DNA from: Actimicrobium sp047621345 | Lineage (GTDB): Bacteria; Pseudomonadota; Gammaproteobacteria; Burkholderiales; Burkholderiaceae_D | Length of the DNA: 64,000 nucleotides | Reading direction: 5' to 3' | NCBI GenBank assembly: GCA_047621345.1 | Contig: JBLHLW010000007.1 | Coordinates: 20,683-84,682, forward strand | Shown here: in pieces, positions 25,617-34,516 of the stretch | How the letters are laid out: each line of letters begins with the position of its first letter | Position numbering within the stretch: the first letter of the stretch is position 1 | The notes under the pieces: generated by a model | The model's input: only the letters and a program-made list of their open reading frames with translations | What the model was told of the DNA's origin: nothing | Database searches by the model: none | Position numbers and translations under genes: made by a program

Positions 25617-27329
25617 CTATCCGGCAACCATGGCCCGCCGCACGACCTTCTGCGCAGCGGCCTGGGTAACCGAGCCAGCCAGAGTTCCATAGTGCGACCC
25701 CCAGGCACCGGAAGCACTTGGACTGCGCGTGTTCAAAAATACGTCCACCACTTCCTGGGTGCTGTGACGCAGCAGTTCGGCGCCCTGCAGGACACGCGCC
25801 ACCGCCTCCGTCATTGGACGAGCGAAGAATTCATCGCCCACCGCCTCGCGCACCAGGCGCTTGGTGTGCTGGATCAAGGCATCGAAGCGGACGTCCTGAC
25901 CCGCGAGCGCCTTGACTTCATCGAACAGGGCGTCGATCGTGCGGGAATCCTTGATCATGGCGCGGCGAACGTCCATGCACATCATGTTGGCCGTACCTTC
26001 CCACACGCTGTTGAGCGGCGATTCGCGATATAGGCGCGCCATCGGGTTTTCTTCGATGAAACCATTGCCACCTTGACACTGCAATGCCTCGTAGGCAACG
26101 GACGGGGCACGCGAGCAGTTAAAGAATTTTGCCGTCGGGGTGGCCACACGGGCCAGCAGCCTTTCGTGCTCGCTAGCCACCATCAGGTCGGTAGCCTTGG
26201 CTACACGCAGGGCCATGAGTGTGGCAGCTTCGACTTCTACGGCCATATCCGCCAGCACGTTGATCATCATCGGACGGTCCGCAATGGTCGTGCCAAAGGC
26301 GTTACGGGTCGTCGTGTGCTGCATTGCCAACGTCAATGACTGGCGCATCAAACCGGCAGAGCCGATCGCAAAATCCAGGCGCGTCAGGTGTGCGTGGGAC
26401 AGGATTTCGCGGATGCCGCGGCCCTCTTCGCCGACGCGGATAGCCAATGTTCCGGCGTACTCCACTTCGCTGGAGGCATTCGACTTGTTGCCAGCCTTAT
26501 CCTTGAGTCGTTGCACGAAAAATCGGTTGTAGCTGCCATCGGGTAGCGTTCGCGGGAGAAAAAAGCAGGTCACTTCACCAGCGACCTTGGCAAGCGTAAA
26601 GAAACCATCGGACTGCGGTACGGAGCAGAACCACTTGTGACCGGTCAATTCGTACCAGTGCGCCATTGAACCGTGGTAATCCCCTGAATGCGCATAGTGT
26701 GCAATCGTCTGTGTCTCGCGCAAGTCAGAGCCACCTTGCTTTTCGGTCATTGCATACCCGATCACCACTGACGGTTTGTCACTCACTTCGCGGCGGCTGA
26801 ACTCGTATGTTGTACCCTTCGACTTTTCCGCCCAAATAGCAAGTGCTGGCTCGGCTTCAAAGCCAGCATAAGACGCGTAGGCCATACCTGTTGGACATGC
26901 AGTTCCTTGCTCGATCTGGTTCCAGAGATACGACAGCACTGCGCGAGCGAAGTGACCGTTTTTCTCCGTGGTACGCCAAGCAAGGTTGGGAACCTCATGC
27001 TTCCACGCCAGCGTCATCAGCTCGTGCCAACTTGGATGGAAATCGACCCAGTCGACACGATTGCCAAAACGGTCATGCGTCTTGAGTTCAGGCGTGTGAC
27101 GGTTGGCAAGGCGCGCCAGTTCCTGCACATTTTCGTCTCCTACGAGTGCGCCGAGGGCTTTGCAGCGGTCTGCTGCCCAAGGGGCTTCGCGATCGATAGC
27201 TGCGCGGATCACCGCGTCTCCCGCGAAGGCATTGAAACCGCTGGCAGGCAGCGCCTGATTGACGACCTTGTGTGTGGTGTAGCGATCGGGGGAGGCTGCG
27301 AGGATGTCGGGCGAAAGAGGTGAGTTCAT
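25617..27329 (-). CDS. AidB-like acyl-CoA dehydrogenase
   Basis: A 570-aa flavoprotein oxidising an acyl-CoA at the alpha-beta bond, of the long AidB-type group (usual acyl-CoA dehydrogenases are about 380 aa). It has an extra N-terminal domain (1-150), then the middle FAD domain with YAMTEKQGGSDLRETQT and WYELTGHKWFCS, and the C-terminal helical domain with MQHTTTRNAFGTTIADRPMM, ALQCQGGNGFIEENPMARLY and SPLNSVWEGTANMM, which contains the conserved Arg and E-G-T segment. ATG 27329 follows GGAG by 8 bases; the TTG at 27341 overlaps that site and is not the start. It sits 17 bases behind a TetR regulator in the same transcript. Substrate not predictable. Confidence 0.9.
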   Translation of the reverse strand: MNSPLSPDILAASPDRYTTHKVVNQALPASGFNAFAGDAVIRAAIDREAPWAADRCKALGALVGDENVQELARLANRHTPELKTHDRFGNRVDWVDFHPSWHELMTLAWKHEVPNLAWRTTEKNGHFARAVLSYLWNQIEQGTACPTGMAYASYAGFEAEPALAIWAEKSKGTTYEFSRREVSDKPSVVIGYAMTEKQGGSDLRETQTIAHYAHSGDYHGSMAHWYELTGHKWFCSVPQSDGFFTLAKVAGEVTCFFLPRTLPDGSYNRFFVQRLKDKAGNKSNASSEVEYAGTLAIRVGEEGRGIREILSHAHLTRLDFAIGSAGLMRQSLTLAMQHTTTRNAFGTTIADRPMMINVLADMAVEVEAATLMALRVAKATDLMVASEHERLLARVATPTAKFFNCSRAPSVAYEALQCQGGNGFIEENPMARLYRESPLNSVWEGTANMMCMDVRRAMIKDSRTIDALFDEVKALAGQDVRFDALIQHTKRLVREAVGDEFFARPMTEAVARVLQGAELLRHSTQEVVDVFLNTRSPSASGAWGSHYGTLAGSVTQAAAQKVVRRAMVAG

Positions 27330-27346
27330 TAACGTCTCCAAGTAAA

Positions 27347-27997
27347 CTATCGTGTTGAGCCTGAGGAAACAGCGACGCTGGCGCAGGCTAACCGGGCGAT
27401 CTGATCGGCCAGGATGGCCACTTCATGTCGGTAAATATCCGTCGCATTATTCTGCTGACGGCTCAGCGGCGATAGCGGGCCAATCAGCCCTTCCATGAAC
27501 CCGCCCACAATGACCGACGCGGCGATGTCGGGCTGGACGTCAGATCGCATTTCGCCTGCCAATTGCCCGGAGGTGATAATGGAACGCACCACCTCGCTGA
27601 TGGCGGCGCGGTATGTCATGCGGGCCTCGTCGATCTCCCTGTCGCACGGCTCGGCAATCAGCGCATAGGCCAGGCGCGGGTTGCGCATGGCTCGCCGCAC
27701 GAAGGTCCCCACCGCAGCATGCAGCCGGACGATGGCCGTGCCATCCGACTTCGCGATCTCGATCAGTACATCGACTTCGCGCTGGGACACCGCCGACAAC
27801 ACCTCGGCGAAAAGCTCTGCCTTGGACGGGAAGTAGCGGTACACCGTCCCCGTAGCTATGCCAGCTGCAGCAGCGACACTCGCGACCTGCGCCTCCCTCC
27901 AGCCACCTTCACTCACAAGGGTGCGGGCTGAATCCAATATGCGACTGCGATTGTCCTGCAGGCGCGCTTCAACTGCAGGTGTTTGACGATAGGCCAT
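27347..27997 (-). CDS. TetR-family transcriptional regulator
   Basis: A 216-aa repressor with an N-terminal TetR helix-turn-helix (RILDSARTLVSEGGWREAQV, VAAAAGIATGTVYRYFPSKA) and a helical ligand domain. It heads the operon with the acyl-CoA dehydrogenase, so it probably represses that operon and responds to an acyl-CoA or fatty acid (inference by context). Inverted repeats lie directly upstream of its start. Confidence 0.92.
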   Translation of the reverse strand: MAYRQTPAVEARLQDNRSRILDSARTLVSEGGWREAQVASVAAAAGIATGTVYRYFPSKAELFAEVLSAVSQREVDVLIEIAKSDGTAIVRLHAAVGTFVRRAMRNPRLAYALIAEPCDREIDEARMTYRAAISEVVRSIITSGQLAGEMRSDVQPDIAASVIVGGFMEGLIGPLSPLSRQQNNATDIYRHEVAILADQIARLACASVAVSSGSTR

Positions 27998-28005
27998 AGA
28001 AGAAA

Positions 28006-28044
28006 TGAATTCGTATTCAGTAATGAAATAAATATTAGTTCATT
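28006..28044 (-). promoter_or_regulatory. Operator-like inverted repeats before the TetR gene
   Basis: TGAAT-N4-ATTCA (28006-28019) and AATGAA-N11-TTCATT (28022-28044), both perfect in their arms, lie 9 to 47 bases upstream of the TetR start codon. Probable autoregulatory binding sites. Confidence 0.5.
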
Positions 28045-28346
28045 CTTTTTTCTTGTGCAAGCGCGCATTCAAGCCACTGATAATTTGGGTTCTGCGCCCC
28101 CCTAGCCTCCCCCCATTAATTATCACCTTGGTATTCCGTAGAGCGGAACAGCATTCCGAAAAAACTTGTATTAGGCGCTGTTGTTGACTATCTTTCATTA
28201 GCGCAAAAATCGCGGCACTACTCAGAAACTGGAAACGTATGATGCGTTTCCTTAATTGAGGTATCCGCAATCAGCGCAGAAAAAAGCAGTAGTACGCTAT
28301 CTAGCATCCACACCCTAGGTGGCTCATCTAAAAATACGGAGACAAG
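28045..28346. other. Intergenic region before the lipoprotein hydrolase
   Basis: No gene. It contains the C-rich tract GGGTTCTGCGCCCCCC (28087-28102), a near repeat of a tract at 22289, and the CGGAG ribosome site (28337-28341) of the following gene. Confidence 0.5.
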
Positions 28347-30227
28347 ATGTTCAATAACTATTTGCTAAACCGGGCGGCAGTCATGACGACCGCATTTCTG
28401 ATGGCCGGCTGCGGTGGCAACAATCAGACGAGCTCAATACCGACCAAGGTCTCGGATCTCTTAACTTTGATTCCCGCGCCCGTGACTTCCACAATTGATC
28501 AAACCGAATTAGCACCGCTCGATGATCTGGTGGATCCGGTCGTTGCTGGGAAATGGAATGCCTCGACTATCTCGTCGGATGGCACAGTGATTGCCTTTAC
28601 GGTCTATGCACCCGCTATTCCGCGCGGCAACGCGGCACCGCTGGTTCTGGAAGGGCATGGCTGGGGTGGAAAACGTACCCGCAATCTCGACACGACAGCG
28701 TTTGCCGACGTGGCCAATACCCCGCTGCAAACAGCCAAGCTGGCGCTTGATACAGGCATCCAAGGGGGTAAATCTCCTAATCTTGGATGGTATGTAATTA
28801 GTTTCGATCAGCGCGGATTCGGCGAATCTGGTGGTTTAGCCAATGTCATGGATCCAACCAAAGAGGGCAAGGATGTCAGCGCTATTCTCGATTGGGCACA
28901 ATCGAATTTGACACGACTCGCTTATCGCAAGAAGGCAAACGGTGTCAAAAATCCAATAATTGGCGCAGTAGGTTTGAGTTACGGCGGAGGCTACCAGACC
29001 ATCGGCGCCGGGGTCGATAAGCGATTCAACGCATTGGTTCCGACCGCCACCTGGAATGATCTGCGTTACAGCATTTACAATCAGCCAAAAAGCGAATATC
29101 TCTCGCTGCTAGTCGGTGTCGGAGCAGCAGGCATGGGCCGTGCGGAACCGTTTGCTTATCAGGCATTTGTCGATGCAAGTACAACCAATAAGGTCAGCGC
29201 TGACTTCAACCAAAAAATGTATTTGCATAGCCCGGTGTCCTATTGCGCCGGGACGAATCCCAACATGGTGCAGCCAGGCATTCCCGCATTTTTCATTCAG
29301 AGCTCCAACGATATTCTTTTCAATCTGAATGAAGCATTCGACTCGTTTGAGTGCTATCGGAAAGCTAATAAGGGCTCGAAATTCATGGCGGTCAGGTTTG
29401 GCCACCCCGATGTACTGATTAACAATTCCATGCCGAAGTTTACCGAAGAAAATATCGCCTGCGGTGGACCAACCAGCACCAGTTCCATTTCTGTTGGTCG
29501 ATTGGCGTTTTCATTTTTAACGCAAAATCTGGTCGGGACAAAAATTGATAGTAGTTATTCCGCAGACTATTTGACCGTCCCCGATCTACGCGCAATATTA
29601 GAAGACGGCAATGCAAGTAGTGGTCCGAAAGGCGAAACTGCTGAACATCAGTGCTACGAAGTGGCCTCGCTGGGGTCCGTGCCCGCGAACGGTCAGGTAT
29701 TTAAGCGGGGCGGAACCACAGTTCCCTCCCTACCAGCTAGCATTCAGAACGTGGTCGCCGGTGTGCCGGCGCCATTGGTCAGCGTCATCAAGCCAAATGA
29801 TCCAACGACGCTCGCTGATCCCGCAATGACCGCATTCACTGGGCCGGACGCAGGGACCATTGTTCCGCTGATCGCATCGCTCGGTACCGACAGAATGCTG
29901 CTGGGAACACCAACGGTACACGTGAATATTGCGTCGTCTACAGGCGTTGATCCCAGCTCGGTGAATCCGCCGATTCTGTTCATTGGACTAGTGCGAAAGA
30001 CTGCGCGTGGCGCGACACAATTAGTGCATAACCAGGTGCAGCCAGTGGTGGGCTTCGGCGCCCATGACATTACACTGCCGGGTATCAGTTTAAAATTGCA
30101 TGCAACCGATAGCTTGGCGCTGGTGGTGTTTGGCTATCACCCGCAATATTTTAATTTTTACAGTAAGGTGCCGGTGACGGTCAACGTCACCGATATCTCA
30201 GCAGGCATACCCTTTGTCGGCTCCTGA
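28347..30227 (+). CDS. Secreted alpha/beta-hydrolase lipoprotein, X-Pro dipeptidyl-peptidase (S15/CocE)-like
   Basis: A 626-aa lipoprotein: signal helix ending in the lipobox L-M-A-G-C22, so it is anchored to a membrane after secretion. The hydrolase domain (about 55-380) has FDQRGFGESGG, the nucleophile elbow G-L-S211-Y-G-G, an acid candidate in FIQSSNDILFNLNEA and His in VRFGHPD. A C-terminal beta-rich part (about 480-620) with PLIASLGTDRMLLGTPTVHV resembles the jelly-roll-like domain of S15/CocE enzymes. Likely an esterase or peptidase; substrate unknown. Strong ribosome site, monocistronic, with two hairpins after the stop. GC is lower than in neighbouring genes. Confidence 0.85.
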   Translation: MFNNYLLNRAAVMTTAFLMAGCGGNNQTSSIPTKVSDLLTLIPAPVTSTIDQTELAPLDDLVDPVVAGKWNASTISSDGTVIAFTVYAPAIPRGNAAPLVLEGHGWGGKRTRNLDTTAFADVANTPLQTAKLALDTGIQGGKSPNLGWYVISFDQRGFGESGGLANVMDPTKEGKDVSAILDWAQSNLTRLAYRKKANGVKNPIIGAVGLSYGGGYQTIGAGVDKRFNALVPTATWNDLRYSIYNQPKSEYLSLLVGVGAAGMGRAEPFAYQAFVDASTTNKVSADFNQKMYLHSPVSYCAGTNPNMVQPGIPAFFIQSSNDILFNLNEAFDSFECYRKANKGSKFMAVRFGHPDVLINNSMPKFTEENIACGGPTSTSSISVGRLAFSFLTQNLVGTKIDSSYSADYLTVPDLRAILEDGNASSGPKGETAEHQCYEVASLGSVPANGQVFKRGGTTVPSLPASIQNVVAGVPAPLVSVIKPNDPTTLADPAMTAFTGPDAGTIVPLIASLGTDRMLLGTPTVHVNIASSTGVDPSSVNPPILFIGLVRKTARGATQLVHNQVQPVVGFGAHDITLPGISLKLHATDSLALVVFGYHPQYFNFYSKVPVTVNVTDISAGIPFVGS

Positions 30228-30242
30228 AATGGCAATGCTGTT

Positions 30243-30327
30243 TTCGGTGACGAGGAAATCACCGAACAACGATAGTGTTTGCGGCTAATAATCTTTAAAA
30301 CGCGAAGCATTGGCTTCGCGTTTTTTT
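30243..30327 (+). terminator. Two hairpins, the second a strong intrinsic terminator
   Basis: First, TTCGGTGA (30243-30250) pairs with TCACCGAA (30259-30266). Second, AACGCGAAGC (30299-30308) pairs with GCTTCGCGTT (30313-30322) and is followed by a 7-T run. Terminates the hydrolase gene. The next 200 bases carry only upstream DNA of the IclR gene. Confidence 0.88.
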
Positions 30328-30532
30328 CTTAGAGTCTCTCCACTTCGTTTGGGTACATGTTGGTTCGGATACCGTTTGGTTCACGCTATGCGGCGGAACC
30401 GCTATGCTGCGATGCGTGTCGATTTTTTGATATGTTGCGAAACGGTGAAACGGGTATGATCAAAGCAATCTACGTCAACTACATATTGTCAGCCGGTCCG
30501 GCTTTCTCGGACTATGCTCATCGAGCACTACC

Positions 30533-31354
30533 ATGCGTGAAACCATCTCTATCAACAAACCGATTTCGTCTACCGTCAGCACTGAAGACGACCCATATTT
30601 TGTAACCGCACTCGCGCGCGGACTAGACGTATTGAGCTGTTATCGGTCTTCAGATATATCGCTCGGCAACGGTGACCTTGCAGAGCGCACTGGTCTGCCA
30701 AAATCAACGATCTCAAGGCTTACGCACACCCTTACCCGGCTTGGATATTTGCATTATGACCCCGCCTTAAGCAAATATCGCCTCGGCTCGGCGACACTAT
30801 CACTGGGCAGCGTGATGCTGTCGAAACTGGATGTCCGCGAAATCGCGCGACCGTCGATGCAGGAACTCGCTGATTTTTCTCGAGGGATGGTATCGCTCGG
30901 CATGCGCAGTCAACTCAGCATGATCTATGTGGAAAACCGACGTAGCGAAACAGCGCTGACCTTGAGCCTCGACGTGGGCTCGCGCATCCCGATCGCCACC
31001 ACAGCCATGGGACGTGCCTACATCGCGATGGCAGAAATCACCGAGCGAGACGATATTCTCGAGCAGGTGCGTTCACGCACAAGTGCCGACTGGCCGATCG
31101 TGAAAGACGGCATCGATTCGGGAATCGAGGAACACGCAAAAAATGGCTGTTGCAGTTCGTTCGGCGACTGGCAAAAAGACGTAAACGCCATAGCGGTGTC
31201 CTTCCATCCGCCAAATGGCGGACCGCAACTCACGATTAGTTGCGGCGGTCCGGCATCTTATTTGCCACAGGAATTTTTAATGCACAGCGTGCGGCCTAAA
31301 TTGTTGGAACTGGTGCGTTTGCTGCAGCGTCGTCTGGTGGGCGCACACCGATAG
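30533..31354 (+). CDS. IclR-family transcriptional regulator
   Basis: A 273-aa regulator. The winged helix (RGLDVLSCYRSSDISLGNGD, LAERTGLPKSTISRLTHTL, LGYLHYDPALSKYRLGS) is followed by the IclR effector domain (MRSQLSMIYVENRRSE, SLDVGSRIPIATTAMGRAYI, NAIAVSFHPPNGGPQL). Start ATG 30533 has only a weak ribosome site. It is flanked by a terminator upstream and a relic zone downstream, so its target is not obvious; the hydrolase or a lost catabolic operon are possibilities. Confidence 0.9.
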   Translation: MRETISINKPISSTVSTEDDPYFVTALARGLDVLSCYRSSDISLGNGDLAERTGLPKSTISRLTHTLTRLGYLHYDPALSKYRLGSATLSLGSVMLSKLDVREIARPSMQELADFSRGMVSLGMRSQLSMIYVENRRSETALTLSLDVGSRIPIATTAMGRAYIAMAEITERDDILEQVRSRTSADWPIVKDGIDSGIEEHAKNGCCSSFGDWQKDVNAIAVSFHPPNGGPQLTISCGGPASYLPQEFLMHSVRPKLLELVRLLQRRLVGAHR

Positions 31355-31871
31355 CGCCCGATCGGGCTTGGGCAGGGTAAATTTTTTCACAATTGGCTCA
31401 AGGGCGATCTGTATCTTGAGGTGCCGCGCCCAACTTTGCAAAATTGTTATGCCACCGTTCGAGGAAATTATCAAAACTCAGCGAAGCCAGCGAGACGTTT
31501 CAAGAATGGTTTTTGAGAGCTTCACACTCCCATGGTGTCGCACGATTTCCCAGTTTCAATGCTCGCAAACGATCGTTTTGAGGCCCAGAATTGGGTTGTA
31601 TCAGCAAACCGGCGGAATTTGTCCATCTCCCAAAGGTGGTAACGGAAAACCTGATTGGCACTGTTTCCGCATGGATCAACAAGCCGACAATGTTTCCGTG
31701 CAAGTTTTCAGCTGTAAACCGACCCAAAAGCGGCCTCTCTGCATCGAGTCCGACAAACAACTGTTTTCCGACAGGCTGCTTTACGGCCAGAAGCGGCCGG
31801 ACACAGACTCATGTTCAAGATTTTACTGGTGAGCTGACATTATTGAACGGCGATCAACAGTACTTCGATTT
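31355..31871. other. Non-coding stretch
   Basis: Open frames here do not resemble any family I know and lack ribosome sites. Nothing else is visible. It separates the IclR gene from the relic zone. Confidence 0.5.
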
Positions 31872-32231
31872 ATGAAAATTGCGGTAATCTCAGATATCCA
31901 TGGCAATCTCGCCGCACTTGAAGCCGTGCTAGCGGACATTGATACGCGTGGTGTCGATATCATTGTGAACCTTGGCGATATTTTGTCGGGTGCACTCCAG
32001 CCTTGCGAAACAGCTGACCGCTTATCGTCAACCCAGGACGTGTCGGATTTCAAGCATATTATGATGACCGTCCATTTTTCCATGTGACAGCGACTGGTAC
32101 ACCCCACGCGAAATACGCGATCACTACGAAAGAAAATGGACATTGGATGTCTGAACATATTTCAGTCAGGTATGAATGGGATATCGCTGCCGCGATGGCC
32201 GAAGCAAACGGCCGTCCGGATTGGGTCTTGC
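31872..32231 (+). pseudogene. Metallophosphoesterase (calcineurin-like) with internal deletion
   Basis: The first 46 or so codons are perfect family sequence: MKIAVISDIHGNLAALEAVL with the metal-binding D-x-H, then IVNLGDILSGALQP with GD. The sequence then jumps, out of frame, to the family C-terminus: AYYDDRPFFHVTATGTPHAK, AITTKENGHW, YEWDIAAAMAEANGRPDWVL. The central part with the GNHE and metal-binding His blocks is missing. The distal end is joined directly to an FhaB fragment at about 32231. Confidence 0.85.
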
Positions 32232-33014
32232 CGCACGATACAGGGCCGCAGCGGTTACGCCACCGACTACAGCATTACCCAAGCGACGGCTAAGCTGACA
32301 ACAGGCGGCAATCTGGCGCTGGTGGCTGGCCGAAATCTCGGCGTGCGCGGTGCGACCGTCTCGGCTGGTGACAGCGTCTTGCTGCAAGTCGCGAACGTGA
32401 CCATAGCCGCTGTCAAAGAGCGCACCACGACCGATATCCAGGCCATCGGCAAGAGCGCTTATAACCGTGTTGCCCGCAGCGACGAAACGCTGGTCGGCGG
32501 CAGCATCAGCGCAACGAACGACCTCAGCGTGGCGGAGCAGTCCGGCATCCAGGCCGGCGATGGCGGATTTAACGTCAACGTTGCAGGCAACACGACGCTG
32601 TCGGGTGGTGCCGTTATCAGCACGCAAAAGGCGATCGACGACGGCGTGAATCGCTTTGTCAGAGGCGGCACTCTCACCACGAGCGATATTCAAAACCAGG
32701 CCAGCTACAGCGCCACTGCCAGCAGCGTGACTGCGTCGGCCATCAGCGGCATTGCAGGCAACAAGGCAGCGCGCACCGGCGATGCAGGAACCGGTATCCA
32801 GAAAATCTTTGATGCCGACAAGGTGCAAAAGGACATTAATGCGCAGGTGCAGATCACGCAAACATTTGGTCGGGAAGCCAGCACAGCGATTGGTGACTAT
32901 GCCGCCAACCAGCAAAAACAAGCGCTCAGTCTCAGAGAGCAAGCTGCAAAGGAAAGCGATCCGGCACGTGTGCAAGCCCTGCAGCTACGAGCCAAAAGGC
33001 TGGCCGACAACTGA
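32232..33014 (+). pseudogene. Second FhaB/CdiA fragment with two in-frame deletions
   Basis: Starts abruptly at RTIQGRSGY and matches the intact exoprotein from its residue about 2735, with more than 80 percent identical residues by eye. One jump (NDLSV to AEQSG) corresponds to a loss of exactly 1500 bases relative to 12665-14165. A second (SYSAT to ASSVTAS) is a loss of about 93 bases. It ends in a different tail, GREASTAIGDYAANQQKQ then LQLRAKRLADN and a stop, where the intact gene continues into the pretoxin region. There is no signal or TPS domain. Either a silent relic or a donor for recombination. Confidence 0.85.
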
Positions 33015-33120
33015 TTCGGCGACGGCACGTCGAGTTGCACATTTCTGCGGAGAGCCTGATCAGCGGTTCGGCATCGACGGCCTGATTGGGTTCGAATCAT
33101 CAGTCAGGTTGGACGATAAC

Positions 33121-33275
33121 CCCATTTGAGACTTCAGCGCTTGAATGCCAGCAAGAGCACGCCACCAGCGAACAGGACGATACCTGACCACTTTCGCAGC
33201 GATGGCAGCCCCTTCCCGGAAATGCAAAGGCAAGTACCGCGACCAAGACGAGACTGCGCTTGTCCGCCGCTGCGA
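33121..33275 (-). pseudogene. EamA-family transporter relic, 3' end only
   Basis: On the reverse strand the DNA matches the last 45 codons of the intact EamA gene at 38268-38702, for example AGTGGTCAGGTATC, GTGCTCTTGCTGGC and AAGCGCTGAAG, but a missing base after GCATTTCCGGGA shifts the frame. An inverted, decayed partial paralogue. The surrounding 33015-33120 and 33276-33452 hold no gene. Confidence 0.8.
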
Positions 33276-33452
33276 CCTTCGACGTTTCTCCTCCGCTTGA
33301 GCGCCCTGAAACAACATACCCACGCTGCGCGACGTTTCAGAAATCAGAAAATAAAACACGCAACAATATTATCGAGCGGCTCAGTGTCTGCTAAGTCAGC
33401 TTCCGTAGTCTCTCCATGACGCAAATACCTGCGTTCATTTTGGAGAACGACC

Positions 33453-33788
33453 ATGAATCGCCACCGTAAAATTTCCCTTCTGGCTGTTGCCATTGCCACA
33501 GCCGGAACCGTCGCTTATGCCTCCCAAGGAGGGATGGAAAACGATGCGCTTTCCGTAACCAGGGCCAAAGTTGCGCTTCCTCAGGCGGTTGCCGCGGCCG
33601 AGCAGCACGCGAACGGCAAAGCGTCGCGTGCCGAGTATGAGAACTCTACATTGGGCTGGGTCTATGACGTGGAAGTCGTGAGCGGGGCCAAAGTCTTCGA
33701 CGTCAAAGTGGATGCCGTCAAGGGCACGGTCATCTCATCGACCGAGGACAACGCGGACCACGATGACGCACACGACAATAAAGATTGA
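33453..33788 (+). CDS. PepSY-domain periplasmic protein
   Basis: A 111-aa protein with a signal peptide (about 1-24, LLAVAIATAGTVAYAS) and one PepSY domain: VTRAKVALPQAVAAAEQHAN, YENSTLGWVYDVEVVSGAKV, FDVKVDAVKGTVISSTED. The last residues are Asp/His-rich (DNADHDDAHDNKD) and could bind metal. PepSY proteins often accompany two-component systems and membrane stress genes, as here. TGGAG precedes the ATG. First gene of a co-directional cluster running to 38157. Confidence 0.88.
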   Translation: MNRHRKISLLAVAIATAGTVAYASQGGMENDALSVTRAKVALPQAVAAAEQHANGKASRAEYENSTLGWVYDVEVVSGAKVFDVKVDAVKGTVISSTEDNADHDDAHDNKD

Positions 33789-33806
33789 GCACACGCGAGC
33801 AGAGCC

Positions 33807-33828
33807 GGGTCACCTCTGTGGGTGACCC
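33807..33828 (+). promoter_or_regulatory. Hairpin between the PepSY and PAP2 genes
   Basis: GGGTCACC (33807-33814) pairs with GGTGACCC (33821-33828), loop of 6, no T-run. More likely an mRNA processing or stability structure or an attenuator than a terminator. Confidence 0.45.
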
Positions 33829-33843
33829 TGTCACGGAGACCCC

Positions 33844-34440
33844 ATGGAACAACTGAATCACACACTATTCTTCTGGATTAATGCCCCAGAACACCCAAGC
33901 ACATTGCTGCTGGCCATTGCCACTTTTCTGGCCGAATACGTCATGTGGAGTGTTCCGATTCTCATCGGAATCGGCTGGCTACGCGGTAGCGAGCAGACCC
34001 GGAAAATTATGCTCATCGCCACCGTTTCCGGTCTGACTGGTTTGCTCTCCAATCAGATCATCGGACTGATGTGGCAACATCCGCGGCCCTTCATGATCGG
34101 TCTGGGGCACACTTTCATTGCTCATGTTGCCGACTCCTCGTTCCCAAGCGATCACGTGACGCTACTGTGGGCCATTGCGTTTAGCTTGCTCATGCATCGC
34201 AGTTGGCGCTGGATTGGCGTGATGCTGGCAGTGCTGGGGCTACCAGTCGCATGGGCCAGAATTTACCTCGGAGTGCATTTTCCGTTCGACATGGCGGGCG
34301 CCGCTGCAGTCGCCTTGCTAAGTAGCGGGCTGGCGTTTCGTGCGATGCGTTTTTATTTGCCGTTCCTCTATGGCCTTGCGTTACGCATTCACCGGGGCTT
34401 GTTCGGACCCTTTATCCAGCGAGGATGGGTACGTCCATGA
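33844..34440 (+). CDS. PAP2-family phosphatase, undecaprenyl-diphosphatase (BcrC-like)
   Basis: A 198-aa integral membrane phosphatase with about five helices. The three PAP2 signatures are visible: the QHPRPF segment, SFPSDHVTL, and ARIYLGVHFPFD. It probably recycles undecaprenyl pyrophosphate to the monophosphate for cell-wall synthesis, or dephosphorylates lipid A or another lipid. Location next to a PmrAB/QseBC-like system suggests an envelope-modification role. Good ribosome site (CGGAG) before ATG 33844. Confidence 0.9.
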   Translation: MEQLNHTLFFWINAPEHPSTLLLAIATFLAEYVMWSVPILIGIGWLRGSEQTRKIMLIATVSGLTGLLSNQIIGLMWQHPRPFMIGLGHTFIAHVADSSFPSDHVTLLWAIAFSLLMHRSWRWIGVMLAVLGLPVAWARIYLGVHFPFDMAGAAAVALLSSGLAFRAMRFYLPFLYGLALRIHRGLFGPFIQRGWVRP

Positions 34441-34516
34441 TCGTCCCTATGACTGAGCTAAGTTTGTCCGGCAATACTGACGTCAACACCACTAGCCCCC
34501 CAACGGAGAGCACGCC

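Noticed and set aside
31368..31832. 154-codon open frame after the IclR gene
   Set aside because: Sequence looks like non-coding translation (rich in Cys, Ser and Arg without pattern) and has no ribosome site.
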